This document shows positions 12,086-23,124 of a DNA stretch of 64,000 bases, one piece after another. The stretch is from Porpolomopsis calyptriformis. Lineage: Eukaryota > Basidiomycota > Agaricomycetes > Agaricales > Hygrophoraceae. The DNA is taken from assembly GCA_951640195.1 (NCBI GenBank), contig OX621163.1:372001-436000 (forward strand), read 5' to 3'. The stretch's first letter is position 1; each line of letters starts with the position of its first letter. The notes beneath the pieces were generated by a model. It was not told where the DNA came from. It made no database searches and saw only the letters and a list, made by a program, of their open reading frames with translations. Made by a program: the position numbers and the translations under genes.

Positions 12086-12436
12086 ATGGTCGCTTTAAGG
12101 ACGGGCGGTGGTATGACATCATCTTTTCTCACGCTCATTATGCTCTCCCGCTTGCCTCTCAAGCGTGTGGTCCACCCATCGCTATCAGCACCTATCAGAC
12201 ATCACAATTTGCACCAATCCCCCCGCCCCCAGCCTTCATCTACTCCCGCGCCGTCTACCTCTCACACCGTAGACAGCTATTCAAAAGAAGTCGACTCCAC
12301 ACCCCCAGAAGACCCGACCATCCATCGCGTCGACGCTACCTCCGAAGCCGTGCAGAAACCCCACGAACCGCCCTCCGGCGAGTACAGTCGCGCCGGAACA
12401 AAGACAAAGGACTACGAGGGTAAGGGTAAGGTCTAA
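12086..12436 (+). CDS. Small conserved-looking protein, possibly mitochondrial
   Basis: One uninterrupted frame of 116 aa from the ATG at 12086. The first 45 residues are basic and hydroxylated with few acids (LSRLPLKRVVHPSL), resembling a mitochondrial presequence. The second half (YSKEVDSTPPEDPTIHRVD, then QKPHEPPSGEYSRAG) reads like a conserved hydrophilic segment and ends in a Lys-rich tail. Alternative in-frame starts exist at 12113 and 12140. I do not recognise a family with a known function. It lies downstream of member B's divergent promoter and just upstream of another small gene on the same strand. Confidence 0.55.
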   Translation: MVALRTGGGMTSSFLTLIMLSRLPLKRVVHPSLSAPIRHHNLHQSPRPQPSSTPAPSTSHTVDSYSKEVDSTPPEDPTIHRVDATSEAVQKPHEPPSGEYSRAGTKTKDYEGKGKV

Positions 12437-12580
12437 CTCTGGGTAAATGATCTTGCCCGTCATCATTTTATTTCTCTAACGGATCCATCAGTCCGAAGCA
12501 CACCAATGTACATATTGTAGTGTAGATACCTGTAGCCATGTACTAATACTCGTCGGTCGACTTTCCCCGTCTCGCTGTGT

Positions 12581-12990
12581 ATGTCGATCACCGCCACTGC
12601 CAAAGGGACAAACTCCGACACCACTTGGTATCCGCAGTTCTCCATCATCTTGAAAGACATGTTTATCCTCGGCTACATCTCCCTCGCCGCGTTCATCATC
12701 ATCTTAATCCTACTTTGGCAGATGAGACGCCGCCGCCGCTTCGCAACAGCCTCTTCCACTGTTCCAATTCAAAGGAGGTATATACCCCCTGGTCAGTGAT
12801 GTACTGTACCACCGAGCAAAGTCATCATGCATTTTTCTGTGACCCAAAAGACCTCCCCAGCCCACCACCGAGGGCGCGACATACCGACCGGCACCGTTGG
12901 GACTCGCCATACGATGTTGAACGGGCCACATCTGATCCACCGCCTTATGTATCCGACCAGTCTGTTACCGATCTTCTTCAGACTTTATAA
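12581..12990 (+). CDS. Small single-pass membrane protein with PPPY motif
   Basis: Exons 12581-12791 and 12851-12990 (phase 1 intron) encode 116 aa. After about 30 polar residues comes a strong membrane segment (ILGYISLAAFIIILILLW), followed at once by a basic cluster QMRRRRRF. This predicts a protein with a short lumenal or outside N-terminus and a cytoplasmic tail. The second exon contains SDPPPYVSD, a PPxY motif of the kind recognised by WW domains of Nedd4-type ubiquitin ligases. That suggests a ligase adaptor, which is inference. No signal peptide is visible, so the membrane helix would act as the signal anchor. Confidence 0.6.
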
Positions 12991-14167
12991 ATCACTGACA
13001 TCGCCCTCAGGCCATCCTCTAACAAACCGTTCTTTGGAGACAGCTCGAAGCAGACAGAGTAGTTGTAATCTTCCCTATACAATGTATTTTACTATGCTTG
13101 CCATGTCGATTACTGCTATGATCGTCATAAATATTTATTTACCTATCCGTACAACATTAGATCTTCTCTCAGTTTCTCCAGGTTATCCAAAATGTCGTTG
13201 ACCACGTTGCAGGTATGACAACGCTTTACAAGGTTGGAAAACACCACTGGAAATAGAATCACATAGACAAGACGAAGAAAACATGTCCATGTCGTAACAG
13301 GATGAGGAGAGCAAGCATGCAGAGCACAACTTCCAAATGTTACCATTAGTAAATATCACTGCGATGATAAAACCAAAAAAACATACGTAACTTGACCTCT
13401 GCGACCGGAAATCCAGGCTCATCTGAGTCAATGTCTGATAATTTAATGTTGTGTGGTACCGAAAATGGCCATAGTGGCAATATGGAACCTAAGGACTGAC
13501 GTATATAAGAGAACCCTAGAGCTACAAGTCAGAGGGGGCAGCATGGGAGATTTGATGAACGCACTGCAATCGAGCATTGGAGTAAAAGTAAATGAAATCA
13601 TGATCATCATTAGAATGGTGCTAGTTATGCTGGCTGCAGAGATATCCTCTTAGACAGTAATTGCGGAGATGTACGTGGTGCTTGCCTGCATGCATAACAT
13701 GGCCGAAAGGTGTGCGATTCTCACAATCAACCGATATCCACTCCCAACAATCGGTATCAAAGAACCAGCACCACGATAGTGAATGCTCAGGTTCATACCT
13801 GCTGATCACATACGAGCTGCATGACTGTAAAATGGCCATGTAGCAGCAGAAAATTTAAAAGTTACGCACATTATTGCCAAGATGGCGCCGATCCTCTCAC
13901 TGAATCTGACACGATGAAGGAAGCCCCGAACAAAATAGCAAGAATGCCGGACAAGGAAATTCTTGGTGGTGAACGAGCGGTGGCAGATGGAGAGGACATT
14001 ATGCTGGGAAGGCTTCACTATCTCTCCATACTTGGGTTGGCAGGCAGTGCATGGTAAATCGGTGAATGAACACGTGTCTGCCATATTCAGCGGAATTCCG
14101 TTGATGGTCACCAGACTTTTATTTTCTTTTTCATGAACGCTCAGAATACCAGTCACTCCTTTGCTCA
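12991..14167. other. 1.2-kb intergenic region, no gene recognised
   Basis: AT-richer than its neighbours. Open frames on the minus strand (13621-13839 and 13806-14168) and plus strand (13821-14057) overlap antisense and have no recognisable motif. The minus frame at 13621-13839 is Cys/Trp-rich but short and unsupported. The region should include the 3' end of the small membrane gene and the promoter of family member C. Confidence 0.4.
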
Positions 14168-15741
14168 ATGAGATCCTCTTCCCTCATTCTCCTCGCCTCT
14201 GCCTTCGTCGCACGAGCAGCCCACAATATCACCATCGATGACACCAGCCCCTTGATCACCTACTCCGGTCAATGGATCACAGGCGCACCTACCTCACTCG
14301 ACTATGGCGGCACCCATCAGTATAGCACAGACCCTTCCGCTATCGCCACTTTCACCTTCACAGGTTCGTCCATCCAATCCCTTCAAGCCAACCAATTAGA
14401 CTAATCAGCCTCTTGCAGGTGTCGCGGTATACTACATGTCCCCTCTCTGGCCATACCCCGTTACAACGATGCTCAGCCTCGACGGCGCCGTGCCTGTTCT
14501 AGTCAACTTGCAGGACCCGTCACCCCCACCGATCCCGGCTACATTTTCAGAGACGGTACCATCCAAGGTCGTATGGGGCATGAGTGGTCTTGCCAACACT
14601 CAGCACACTCTCATCGCTTCCATGCAAGGTTCCTCTGGAGAAGTCGAAATGGACGGACTCGTGTTCGTCATTCTATCCTCTCATCCTCCATCTTTCCTAA
14701 TCAATCCATTTAATCACCAGCTACACTGTTCTGGACGCCTCCAACACCTCTCCGCCACCTTTAAACCCCGCAACTCCCACCAAATCCCCTCACCCCCCTG
14801 CCAAATCCTCATCCCACCCGACCCCTCCGACCCACACCCCTTCCCCAACACCTACCAACTCTACTAAAAAAGTCACAACTGCCATCCTAGGTGTCCTCGG
14901 CGGCCTCTGTTTCGTCACCATTTTCATTGTCGCAGGGTGCATGGCCTACCGCCGGCGTCGCGTCAACAACAACCGCCCCACCTTACTCCCTCTTCCAAAC
15001 ACGCCGCACACTCCCGGATCAGGTTCCGAGATGACCTTGGCCAATCTCGGACGGACAGGAACGGAGACGGGAGAGGACGGAAGCGAAATTGGGGGGAATG
15101 TTGCGCCGTTCCTAGCGGGTTATCCGCATGGTTCTCACACTCCTTATCCGTTCAGCGCCGAACAGCAGCAGCAGCAGCAGCAACAACAATCGTTCACAGG
15201 GTTGCAACGACCCTCATCGATATATAAGGATAAAAGTGGGACCAGCTCTACTTCCCAGAATCGCGGTTATGGAAACAACATTAACCACCCGTACGTTTAT
15301 GCGAGTGCGGGGAATGCCTTTGGGAGCGATGCCCAAGGACAGCAGCAACAGGTGATACCCACACAGGCACGTGCATCGACATACTCCAATTTCACCCAGC
15401 CTTTCCTTCCAAATCCATTCGAGGATGGAACACTTCCACCAGGATCTTCACCCTCTCGCTCTAACAACGCCTACAATCCCACGAATAGAATGTCCACCAC
15501 CACCACCACCGGGAGAGAGTCTATCGTCGGCTTGGCCTATTTGTCCTCATCAGAACCGGAACCGGAACCAGTGCCCGCCACTCTACCGACACAGACCAGG
15601 CCCAGGACGATGGCCGTCGTGAACGGTGACAATACCGACTCAGGGGATCCTCCCAGGTTCAATGAAAAGTCTGACCAAACTTCGGTGCCGACACAGAGGC
15701 AAGAGGACGAGATGGTTCCCCCTCCACCTGCATATTCTTGA
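14168..15741 (+). CDS. Single-pass membrane protein, family member C
   Basis: Exons 14168-14363, 14419-14662 and 14721-15741 encode 486 aa. A signal peptide (MRSSSLILLASAFVARAA) precedes the shared ectodomain: HNITIDDTSPLITYSGQW, LDYGGTHQYS, YYMSPLWPYPVTTM, NLQDPSPPP and GLANTQH. A Pro/Ser/Thr-rich stalk leads to a membrane segment near residues 203-225 (ILGVLGGLCFVTIFIVAG) and AYRRRRVN. The cytoplasmic tail has a poly-Gln run of about nine residues encoded by CAG/CAA at 15164-15188 and ends with PPPPAYS. The second intron (14663-14720) uses a GTTCGT donor two bases inside the apparent site, the only choice that keeps the frame. The middle exon is 244 nt, against 241 nt in members A, B and D. 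Confidence 0.88.
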
Positions 15742-16084
15742 TGCAATTTTGATTAACCTTTTCTCTTTCTCTGTCCAAAAATTGAATACCCCCCCCCTTC
15801 TTAACTCCTAGACTTCATTTTCTTTTGTTTCATAACTACCTTGCTTCTCGTCTTTCTTTCATCACCTTAAAGATGTTGCACATACAAGAGTCTACAAGAC
15901 ATACATTTCAATGATTTATACTATTTAATTTGCTGGCAACCGTGCTTAGGTGTGATGAACGTGATGGATCCCCATAATACAGAATAAAACCATGCAACGA
16001 ACCGTAACCAAAAACAAGAGATCTAGAAAGAAAGAACAGATCAGTGAAAGAAAAAAAATACCCCGTTCATCCCCCCCCCCCGGG
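15742..16084. other. Convergent intergenic region
   Basis: Lies between the 3' ends of member C (plus) and the Myb-like gene (minus). It contains short homopolymer runs (C8 near 15789 and C10 near 16072) and no coding signal. Presumably 3' UTRs and polyadenylation sites. Confidence 0.45.
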
Positions 16085-19000
16085 TCAAACCTCTCCACCC
16101 TCACTCTCGGTTCCTATCTCAGCCACGCCTGGAGGGTCCCCGGTCTGTACCGACGGTAAGTCCGACTTGGTATCAAGCGCGCCTGCAACCAAAAGAAAAA
16201 AAAGAAACGACCTTGAGCAAAGCATATCCAATGTAGTGAAAAGAAAAGGAAAAAAACGAGGTCAATGGGAAGACACACCGAGCTTTCGTAACCACCGCTG
16301 CCGGACTTGATCATATTCCCTACTAGGGAATGATGTTTGCACCAAATCCCACTTCTCTCCGTATTTCGCAACAGCCTGAAGGAAAAAAGGTAAATCAACC
16401 CCTTACACTCACATCAAACAAAGCACAACAGACCTGAGCGAGCAAATCATCTTCATCCTTGCTCCATTTCATATAAAGACTGCTCTTCTCCGTTAGCATT
16501 TCCTGCCCCCTGGCCTCCGCCACCTCTCCTCCCTTACCGCCTCCTCCACCTCTTTCACTCCCACTGCCGGATCGCAAAGCACCCTTCTCGTAACCTTCGC
16601 CCACCTCCGCAACTGTCCCCTCATCCTCCCTTTCCTCCTCTCCAAAAACTTGATCTCCACCACCCCCTGAACCAATAATACCCACCGTGCGATTACCCGT
16701 CCGCCCCAGCCCCCGCCCCCGCCCCCGCCCCCGCCCCCGCCGCCTCGGCCGCGAGGGCGAATGTGGTGGTATCGATAACGCCCGACGCGCAACCGTCGCT
16801 TCGCCCTCTCCGCGTACCAAAGAACGCGATGATCTCCGTGCATCTTCACTTCTGGACCGCAGCCGTATGTGAGGCATACTGGATAATCCGCGTCCTGGCC
16901 TGGCACCCACACCCCCATCGGCCTCGACCAGCTGTCTCACCGACGATGAAGGAAGCGGAGGCGAGGACGACACTGGGTGCAACGGCGTGTGGCCTGCGGG
17001 AGATGATGTCTTGCCCTCATCAAGATTCCCCCGCACTTCTCGATCCTGATTCCGTCTACCCACGCCCATGCCACTAGGTACCAAACTCTCCTCCAAATTC
17101 CAACGAGTCACAGGTCGCAAATTCGGTGACACCGTCTTCCAGCTTCCCGTGAACTGGTGAGGGTCCTGTTCCGCACGTGACGGAGCAAGCACCTCATCCA
17201 GCCTTTCGTCGTCCTTTTCTTCCCTCACTTCGAGATCTCTCTCTTTCCCTTTCCCGTTTCTTCCGCCAGATTTCCTCGCCGTAACTTTTTTTACTCCCAC
17301 ATGTCCCAAGTCGTCTGACGCCCTGTGATCCCCCCCGCTCCCATCTTTCTCCCTGCCAGCCTCTTTCGAACTAAACACCGCAGCCTGGTCCGCGAGTACA
17401 TCAAGGGCACTCTTCACCTTCCCCAATCCAACCCCACCACTCTTCAAGCCCTCCCCCTCTACCTGCGTCTGCCCCCGCCGTTTTACGGCGCCGCCGCTTC
17501 CCTCAGCAAGCTTCCGTCTCTTGGATGACAGGGGACTCTCGGGGATATTGAAATCTCTTGCTCTTCTTGCTTTCCCAATCCCACTCTCTGTGCCACCCTG
17601 ACTGCTCGTTGTGGCCCTTGCACGCCCCCGTGCGCCTCGATTATCCTCTGTACCAGAAGCAGTACCAGCACTGTCATCCATCAACGACCTCGCGGCGCTC
17701 AACAGCGAATCAAGCGGCGTAGGTGGGTTCACTGTGGCCCCTGAGCCGTCTTTGCCTCTGGTAGGTGTGTGTACCTGAACGGGAGGGTAAGGCATAATGT
17801 ACTGCGGATGCATGGGGCTCCCAGTAAATGCTAGTGGACTATTTACGAACACAAAACCCGCATTGGGTGGTGTGTGCGTATAGGAAGGCACACCGGTGGG
17901 AGTTGCGTGTACGGGGACAGGGACTAGAGATACGGGCATTGGCATGGGGACGCGACGGGGTGTCTTGGGTGGAGAAAATCCTGCGTTGGTAATCGGATTT
18001 GCGTTCGTGATCATGCCAGCGTTCATCATATTTAGTGCCATATTCATCTCTTCTTGTTTCCGTTCCCGCTCGCGCTCGCGCTGCATCAACTCGGTGCTCA
18101 TGAGTCCTGAAACGATTCCCGCTCGCTCGCGGCCAATTTTGCGCGCAGCTAACAAAAGATGCTCGGACCTTGCGTCAGACAAGAGGGGCTGTGACGAAGT
18201 AGAGGGCTTGCTTGCGCTCGTCTTGGTCGGGCGGGTGGATTTGTGTGCACGACGGTAATGAGACGAGAGATTAGTATTATTCGCGTTAGTCGGTGTGTTG
18301 GTAGATTCTTCGGCGGGCTGGACATGCTCGTCGCCTTTCTCTTGCTCTTCTGGAATCGGTACAACAAACGGGTTAGGGGATGATGCCCCCTTTCTCTTTT
18401 CCTTGCCCTTGTGCGTGCGAGGAGGATTTTGTTTCGGATTCGAGTCCATGCTTGGGTTGTGGCCATGCAAGCGGGGGAGGGCGAGGGGTTGCATTAGGAG
18501 AAGAGGGCGGAGCTTAGTTAGTTCGGATTCGAGGGACGCAAGGCGTGTTTGCGTCTCTACGAGCTGTATGAGATATACAGACATCAGAAACAGGTAAAGT
18601 AAGGGTTACAAGGGGAGTGTAAAAGAATAACATTGTCTCAAATGATGGCTCTTGGTGTGGGCCACAAGCAGAAACAGAATTTATGGGATGGTCTACGAAC
18701 CTTTTCCCGAAGTGATTCGTTGTCTGATTCAAAGGTTGCGCACTGACGTTCTAGATCCTGGTGTCAAGTCAGTAGTCAAGGGAAGGACACGAGAATGTAA
18801 TGACGCACGTCATCCTTCGAAACAGAGCTTCTCACTTGACTGCGCTGTGCAAGGAGAGCCTCGGCTGTTCTTCCCCAGCCGTCCTTCTCAGATTCCCAAC
18901 GGCTGCGATCCTCTTTTGCCTGCTGAGCCAAGAAATTCCGGTGAGCCAATAAATCAGAAATCGCTGTGGCTTGAAGAGCGAGTTGGGAAGTGTCTGGGGG

Positions 19001-19314
19001 TACCCCGGTTGATAACCTGAGGACCTGGATTGTTGGTATAAAATAGAGTTACTCAGAAAACAAAGAGGTGAACGCACCATGTCGAGAAGTTCTCTTTCCC
19101 TTGCACTAACGTTTCCTCTCTCCTTCCCGGAGAGACCGAGCTCTGTAAGACGGCGTAAAATGTTCGCTCGTTCGACATCGGACATAGGTTCAGGTGTCTG
19201 AGTCCTTCGAGATTGAGTGGGTGTGATTGGTGGATGGTTGACTGGAACTGGGGATGGTGATGATACATGTATGATGTCTGAAAGTGCAAGCGACGGTGAG
19301 GGCTCGTGAGCCAT
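16085..19314 (-). CDS. Myb/SANT-like protein with N-terminal coiled coil
   Basis: Six exons (19314-19078, 19024-18836, 18757-18701, 18563-16434, 16375-16279, 16182-16085) encode 935 aa in a continuous frame. Residues about 40-185 are helical and coiled-coil-like (VERANILRRLTELG; TRLASLESELTKLRPLL). A long basic, Ser/Pro-rich region carries several Lys/Arg clusters and an RG repeat (RRRGRGRGRGRGLG). Residues about 858-903 form one Myb/SANT-type domain: YMKWSKDEDDLLAQAVAKYG, EKWDLVQTSFPSRE, then QRWLRKL, with tryptophans at the expected spacing and introns flanking the second helix. A nuclear DNA- or chromatin-binding role is likely; targets are unknown. The promoter is shared with the ketopantoate reductase gene. 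Confidence 0.8.
16704..16743 (-). repeat. CCCCCG hexanucleotide tract (G-quadruplex potential)
   Basis: The plus strand carries about six near-perfect C5G units. The minus (coding) strand is therefore a series of G5 runs separated by single bases, which fits the rule for a G-quadruplex. The tract is translated as alternating Arg-Gly in the Myb-like protein. Such repeats often vary in length between strains. Confidence 0.8.
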
Positions 19315-19435
19315 CTTGAGGCTGATGTCGATGGATTTCGGAATGCAAGCGGCAAAGAGCAAAACAGTGCAGCACGCGCCGGAGAGCACGTGATGGGCCG
19401 ATTTTTGAAGACGTGCCAAATGGACGAGGACTACT

Positions 19436-19527
19436 GACTTCCAACAGATGCTGCATTTAATCCTACCAGCCTTCTTGTTTCTGCTGAAGGCTGGTAGGAT
19501 TAAATGCATCATCTGTAGGTGGAAGTC
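19436..19527. repeat. Imperfect inverted repeat / fold-back hairpin
   Basis: Arms 19436-19474 and 19486-19527 are reverse complements apart from a few mismatches and small bulges. The inner 23 bp (from CATTTAATCCTACC inward) are perfect and the loop is 11 nt. The hairpin lies in the roughly 300-bp region between the divergent Myb-like and ketopantoate reductase genes, at a position that could be transcribed. It may be a small fold-back or MITE relic, or a regulatory cruciform. Confidence 0.75.
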
Positions 19528-19617
19528 GCAAGCCACTTGAAGGAACCCATTAAGAAGGGAAAGTTACCACAGTAAAGTTAACAAAGTACAACCAGTTGAT
19601 GACCTATAACCACTCTC

Positions 19618-21043
19618 ATGCGTGATGTGCTTTTGATAGGTTTTGGGGCGGTAGGCGTCGTTTGTGGGCCTCCATTCACTAGAAGTTTGTTGGGATAGTC
19701 TAACGGCCATCTGCTTTTCAAAGACTCCCTCATACTCAAGCAGAGTTCTCGTGTCAGAGTAACTGTAGTTGCTCGAAGCAACTTCGAGATTGTGCAAGGT
19801 GCGTTCTCTTTGTTGTCACTATCGCCAGCTTTTGTGCTTACATCTGAACAGGGAATGGGATAGATATCCACAGCCGAAAGTACGGAATCATTCTTGGATG
19901 GAAGCCCGACAGACGTGCGTGCAGTCCATACTCCAACTTGCCAAACATTGATGTTCTCACGTAGTTTTCAGATCCCTATCTCAAGCTCTCGACAGAGAGT
20001 ATGATTATGTCGTTGTCGCTACAAAAGCCTTACCGGAAATTATGCCGACGCCCTCCTTGCTGGCTTCCCTCCTAGACCCTTCATACAAGTTCCCTCCACC
20101 TTGTTACGTCCTTCTTCAGAATGGGCTAGGTATCGAAAGGGCTCTGTATGATTCGGCCGTCAAGTTAGACAAAGGATCGCCTCGGATCCTTCATGGAGCC
20201 GTGTGGATCGCTTCCAACCTCGTCGCCCCCAACCTCGTCTTGCATGGTGATTTTGTTAGTCTACCATATTATTAACCCGCCCCGCCTGATTTTTTTCCCA
20301 CCAACACAGGACAGAATGTCATTGGGAATATATCGCCCACCCCATGATAATCGGAGGACAAATAACGATACCGAGACAGCTATTCTCGATAATTTTGCTA
20401 GCATTTTACGCGATGGAAAGGGCGTCGTGACCGTCGTCGACGATATTCAAAGCGTGAAATTTGCAAAGAATTACTGGTAAGAATGACTATAGGAGATGGT
20501 GGCCTGAAAATGCACAAAAAAAAAAAAAACAGGAACGCTGGCATGGGATCTTGCTCAGCTTTAACACGCCAGCCGCTCATGGACTTCTTCCAGCCTTCAG
20601 ATACTGATGCTCAGGCAAGAGCCTTTCAAGCTTCTTCCGCCATTTCTTATGTTGTTCCTCAGATTACCCCGATCCTCCGCTCTATCCTCCTCGAAATACA
20701 AGCAGTGGGCCAGGCAATGGGGTTCGACGAAATCTCATTACCTCCATCCGCTCTTGACACCCTTGACCGTACCCGCGAGTTGCATCAAAATTCGGACGAA
20801 ACTTTCCGGCCTAGCATGTTGATCGACGCTGAAAAAGGGAGGCCTATGGAGATTGAAGTTGTACTGGGATACTTAGTCAGGACAGCGAAGAGGCTAAAGG
20901 TGGACGTGCCGGTGAGTTGATGAATTTACAAACATATGAATTGCTGAGACCTGTGATGGCAGAGGCTCGAGTTGATTTATGGGCTGCTTTGTGTAGTACA
21001 GAACCAGATTATCGCAAAGTCCACAGCATTGCAAAGTTCATAG
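19618..21043 (+). CDS. PAN5: 2-dehydropantoate 2-reductase (ketopantoate reductase)
   Basis: Reduces ketopantoate to pantoate with NADPH, a step toward pantothenate and coenzyme A. Exons 19618-19663, 19724-19798, 19852-19914, 19965-20254, 20310-20476, 20533-20911 and 20963-21043 give 366 aa. The Rossmann motif GFGAVG is at residues 8-13, followed by TVVARSNFE. The segments DYVVVATKALPE and LLQNGLGIE match the family's conserved cofactor and substrate region (VATK and QNGLG). The C-terminal helical half contains RPSMLIDAEKGRPMEIE, the conserved MxxDxxxGxxxEI region. The acceptor of intron 5 is preceded by a run of about 13 A rather than pyrimidines, which is unusual. Length is normal for fungal members. 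Confidence 0.88.
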
Positions 21044-21391
21044 CTTGGTCCTGATAAAAATAGACAACGTGCTGATCGGTGCCTGAATAGCCCACTCGCA
21101 CAGCTTGCCCCTCAGATGGACGCCCAGATTCATTGACTATCTTTTCCGTTGAGTGCGTGGGCGACATGTTTTTCCCTGCTGGCACAAGCTGGTGCGTACC
21201 ACCTCAAGGATCGCAATATGGACCGCATCTATCTTGGGAGGAAAATCGTGATTTATGCATGAAGAGCGCCGGTCGATGTCTCTAGCGCCTCGTTCCTGGT
21301 TGGGATCAGGGAGACTGAACTTTGATTGGCGTGTGTTTTTAATCTAGACCATACTGAACGTTTTGCCTAGTCTTGCTACCTTCTTGCCACG
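21044..21391. promoter_or_regulatory. Upstream region of family member D
   Basis: 348 bp with no coding signal of its own. It should hold the 3' end of the ketopantoate reductase gene and the promoter of member D. In the frame of member D, a TAG stop lies just upstream of the chosen ATG. A spliced leader exon encoding a signal peptide would have to lie here; I could not find a convincing one. Confidence 0.4.
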
Positions 21392-22286
21392 ATGTCGTCC
21401 GCCAACCCATACACCAACACCACCATCGACGATACTGACCCCAGTATCACCTACCAGGGAATATGGGACCCACCAGTCGATGTAGCATACACTCCCCTTG
21501 ATTATGGGGGCAGCCATCATCTTAGCGAGAATAATGGAACCGCCACGTTCAGCTTTACAGGTCAGTACCGTCACTCTAACTAACAAGCGTTTCAGACTCT
21601 AACCTACCATTACAGGTGTCGCAGTCTACTTTTGGTCCCCTCTGTGGCCGTATCTTGTCAATACTATGGTCACACTTGACGGACAGAATAGTAATTGTCT
21701 TAATCTCCAAGATTTCTCCGGAGCAAAATCAGCGAATGGTGAAGAGACTCAACAGTCAACCCCCCGATGGGGGATGTCAGGTTTGGCCAACACCCAACAC
21801 CAACTTTTTGTATCGCCATGTCATGGCGGTCCGTTTGTCATCTTGGACGCCATCACGTACCCCAATTTCACTTCTTCATTCAACCGTATCGTCTGACGCT
21901 TAGAATTCAGGTATACACAATATACGCCTCCCCCTGCTACAACAACCACCATTCCAACACCAGCTACTCCAACCGCTTCCGGCCCTATTTCACATTCACT
22001 GAGCCATAAAACCGTAATCATAATCAGTAGCTCGGTCGCCGGTGGTGTCGGTGTGCTCTTGATCATGCTGGCCCTCCTTGGCTTTTTCCTACGCCGTAAC
22101 CGTCGCCGCAAAAGAGATGCCCGGGTCCTTATTGATGGACCTCAGATGGCAAACCATTACCCAGCCAGTGACCCATTTAACCCACCCAGCACTATATCCA
22201 ATTATTCCCCTCCCGTTTCTTATCACCAAGGCCTGTTGACCCCATCACCCTACTCGTCAGCACGTCCCAACTTGCCCGAATTATAA
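21392..22286 (+). CDS. Single-pass membrane protein, family member D
   Basis: Exons 21392-21560, 21616-21856 and 21911-22286 encode 261 aa, the shortest member. Ectodomain motifs are NTTIDDTDPSITYQGIWD, LDYGGSHHLS, FTG, YFWSPLWPYLVNTM, LDG and GLANTQH. A Pro/Thr linker, a membrane segment around residues 175-198 (VGVLLIMLALLGFFL) and the basic RRNRRRKR follow, then a short tail ending ARPNLPEL. Like member A, it begins MSS and lacks a signal peptide in the visible model. A and D also share the short tail ending PEL and DAIT before intron 2, so they probably form one subclade and B plus C another. Confidence 0.85.
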
Positions 22287-22609
22287 CCTTCGTCTGATCC
22301 ACACCTCTGTGCAAAGCCATATGGACCATCCCTGTACTCAAATTGTATGCACACCGCATCTGTATCACGAAGAATCCTATGTAACAATGTATTGGTTTAG
22401 AGATGTTCATTCAATAATTGGGAGTTACAATATTTTAACTGACTTGAGAAGATATTGTTAGCGGCTGAACCTACTGGATTTTGATAATGCACGCATCCGA
22501 AGCCACGGGGCACAGATCAAGAGAATTGCTGCAACATCCCAAGAAAAGAAAAGAGAACAAGGGCAGCCGTTTTCGACCTCTTTCCACCACTCGCATTCTT
22601 CTCTGATCA
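22287..22609. other. Intergenic region
   Basis: 323 bp downstream of member D and upstream of the first 2-oxoglutarate dehydrogenase fragment. AT-rich, with no ORF or repeat recognised. It marks the left edge of the rearranged accessory block. Confidence 0.35.
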
Positions 22610-22890
22610 TAGGTCCAATTGCTTGTCCGAGCGTACCAAGTATGCGGGCATCACATTGCCGAATTGGATCCTCTCGGGATTCTTGATGCTGATCTCGCCG
22701 ACGCCCATCCTGAACCCAGTCGATACGGTTTCACCGAGCACGATCTCGGGAAGGAGATATCTTTGAGCCCTGGTATTCTACCACATTTTGCCACTGAAAG
22801 CCGAAATTAGAGAACGGGTAGAAATACCCAAAACCTTGGAATTATACCGTCGAAGGAAAATGCATGATCCCCGTCAGAGAGCGGCGCTAG
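22610..22890 (+). pseudogene. KGD1: 2-oxoglutarate dehydrogenase E1, N-terminal fragment
   Basis: The translation contains [20 protein letters not shown], then [17 protein letters not shown] and [12 protein letters not shown]. These are the conserved N-terminal-third motifs of the E1 subunit of the TCA-cycle 2-oxoglutarate dehydrogenase complex. A TAG stop follows immediately, then a segment matching the next conserved motif (RERVEIPK) in another frame, then a further shift. The residues that normally lie between the two motifs are deleted. It is a broken remnant. The rest of the gene lies about 1.3 kb away in the opposite orientation (24217-25580). Confidence 0.8.
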
Positions 22891-23124
22891 AATCTAGTGT
22901 ACTTGTGCTTGTGGGTGGTGATTTGCCAAGATATGGACACTATCACCTATCCAGTCTCGGGGGGCACAGAGGGCGCATGCTGAGTAGAGTCCGGGACAGC
23001 CTAGACCAAGCTAAGCAGCAAAAGTCATGGAAAAGGGTGGGATAGGTGTAGTTCAGAAAGAAAGAGAGGGAGGACATTATCAATGAGTCCCGTGGCATGG
23101 CGGTTGAGATAGAAGAGAGATGCC

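Noticed and set aside
13621..13839. Cys/Trp-rich minus-strand ORF as a small secreted protein
   Set aside because: No signal peptide, no known cysteine spacing, and overlapping open frames on the other strand.
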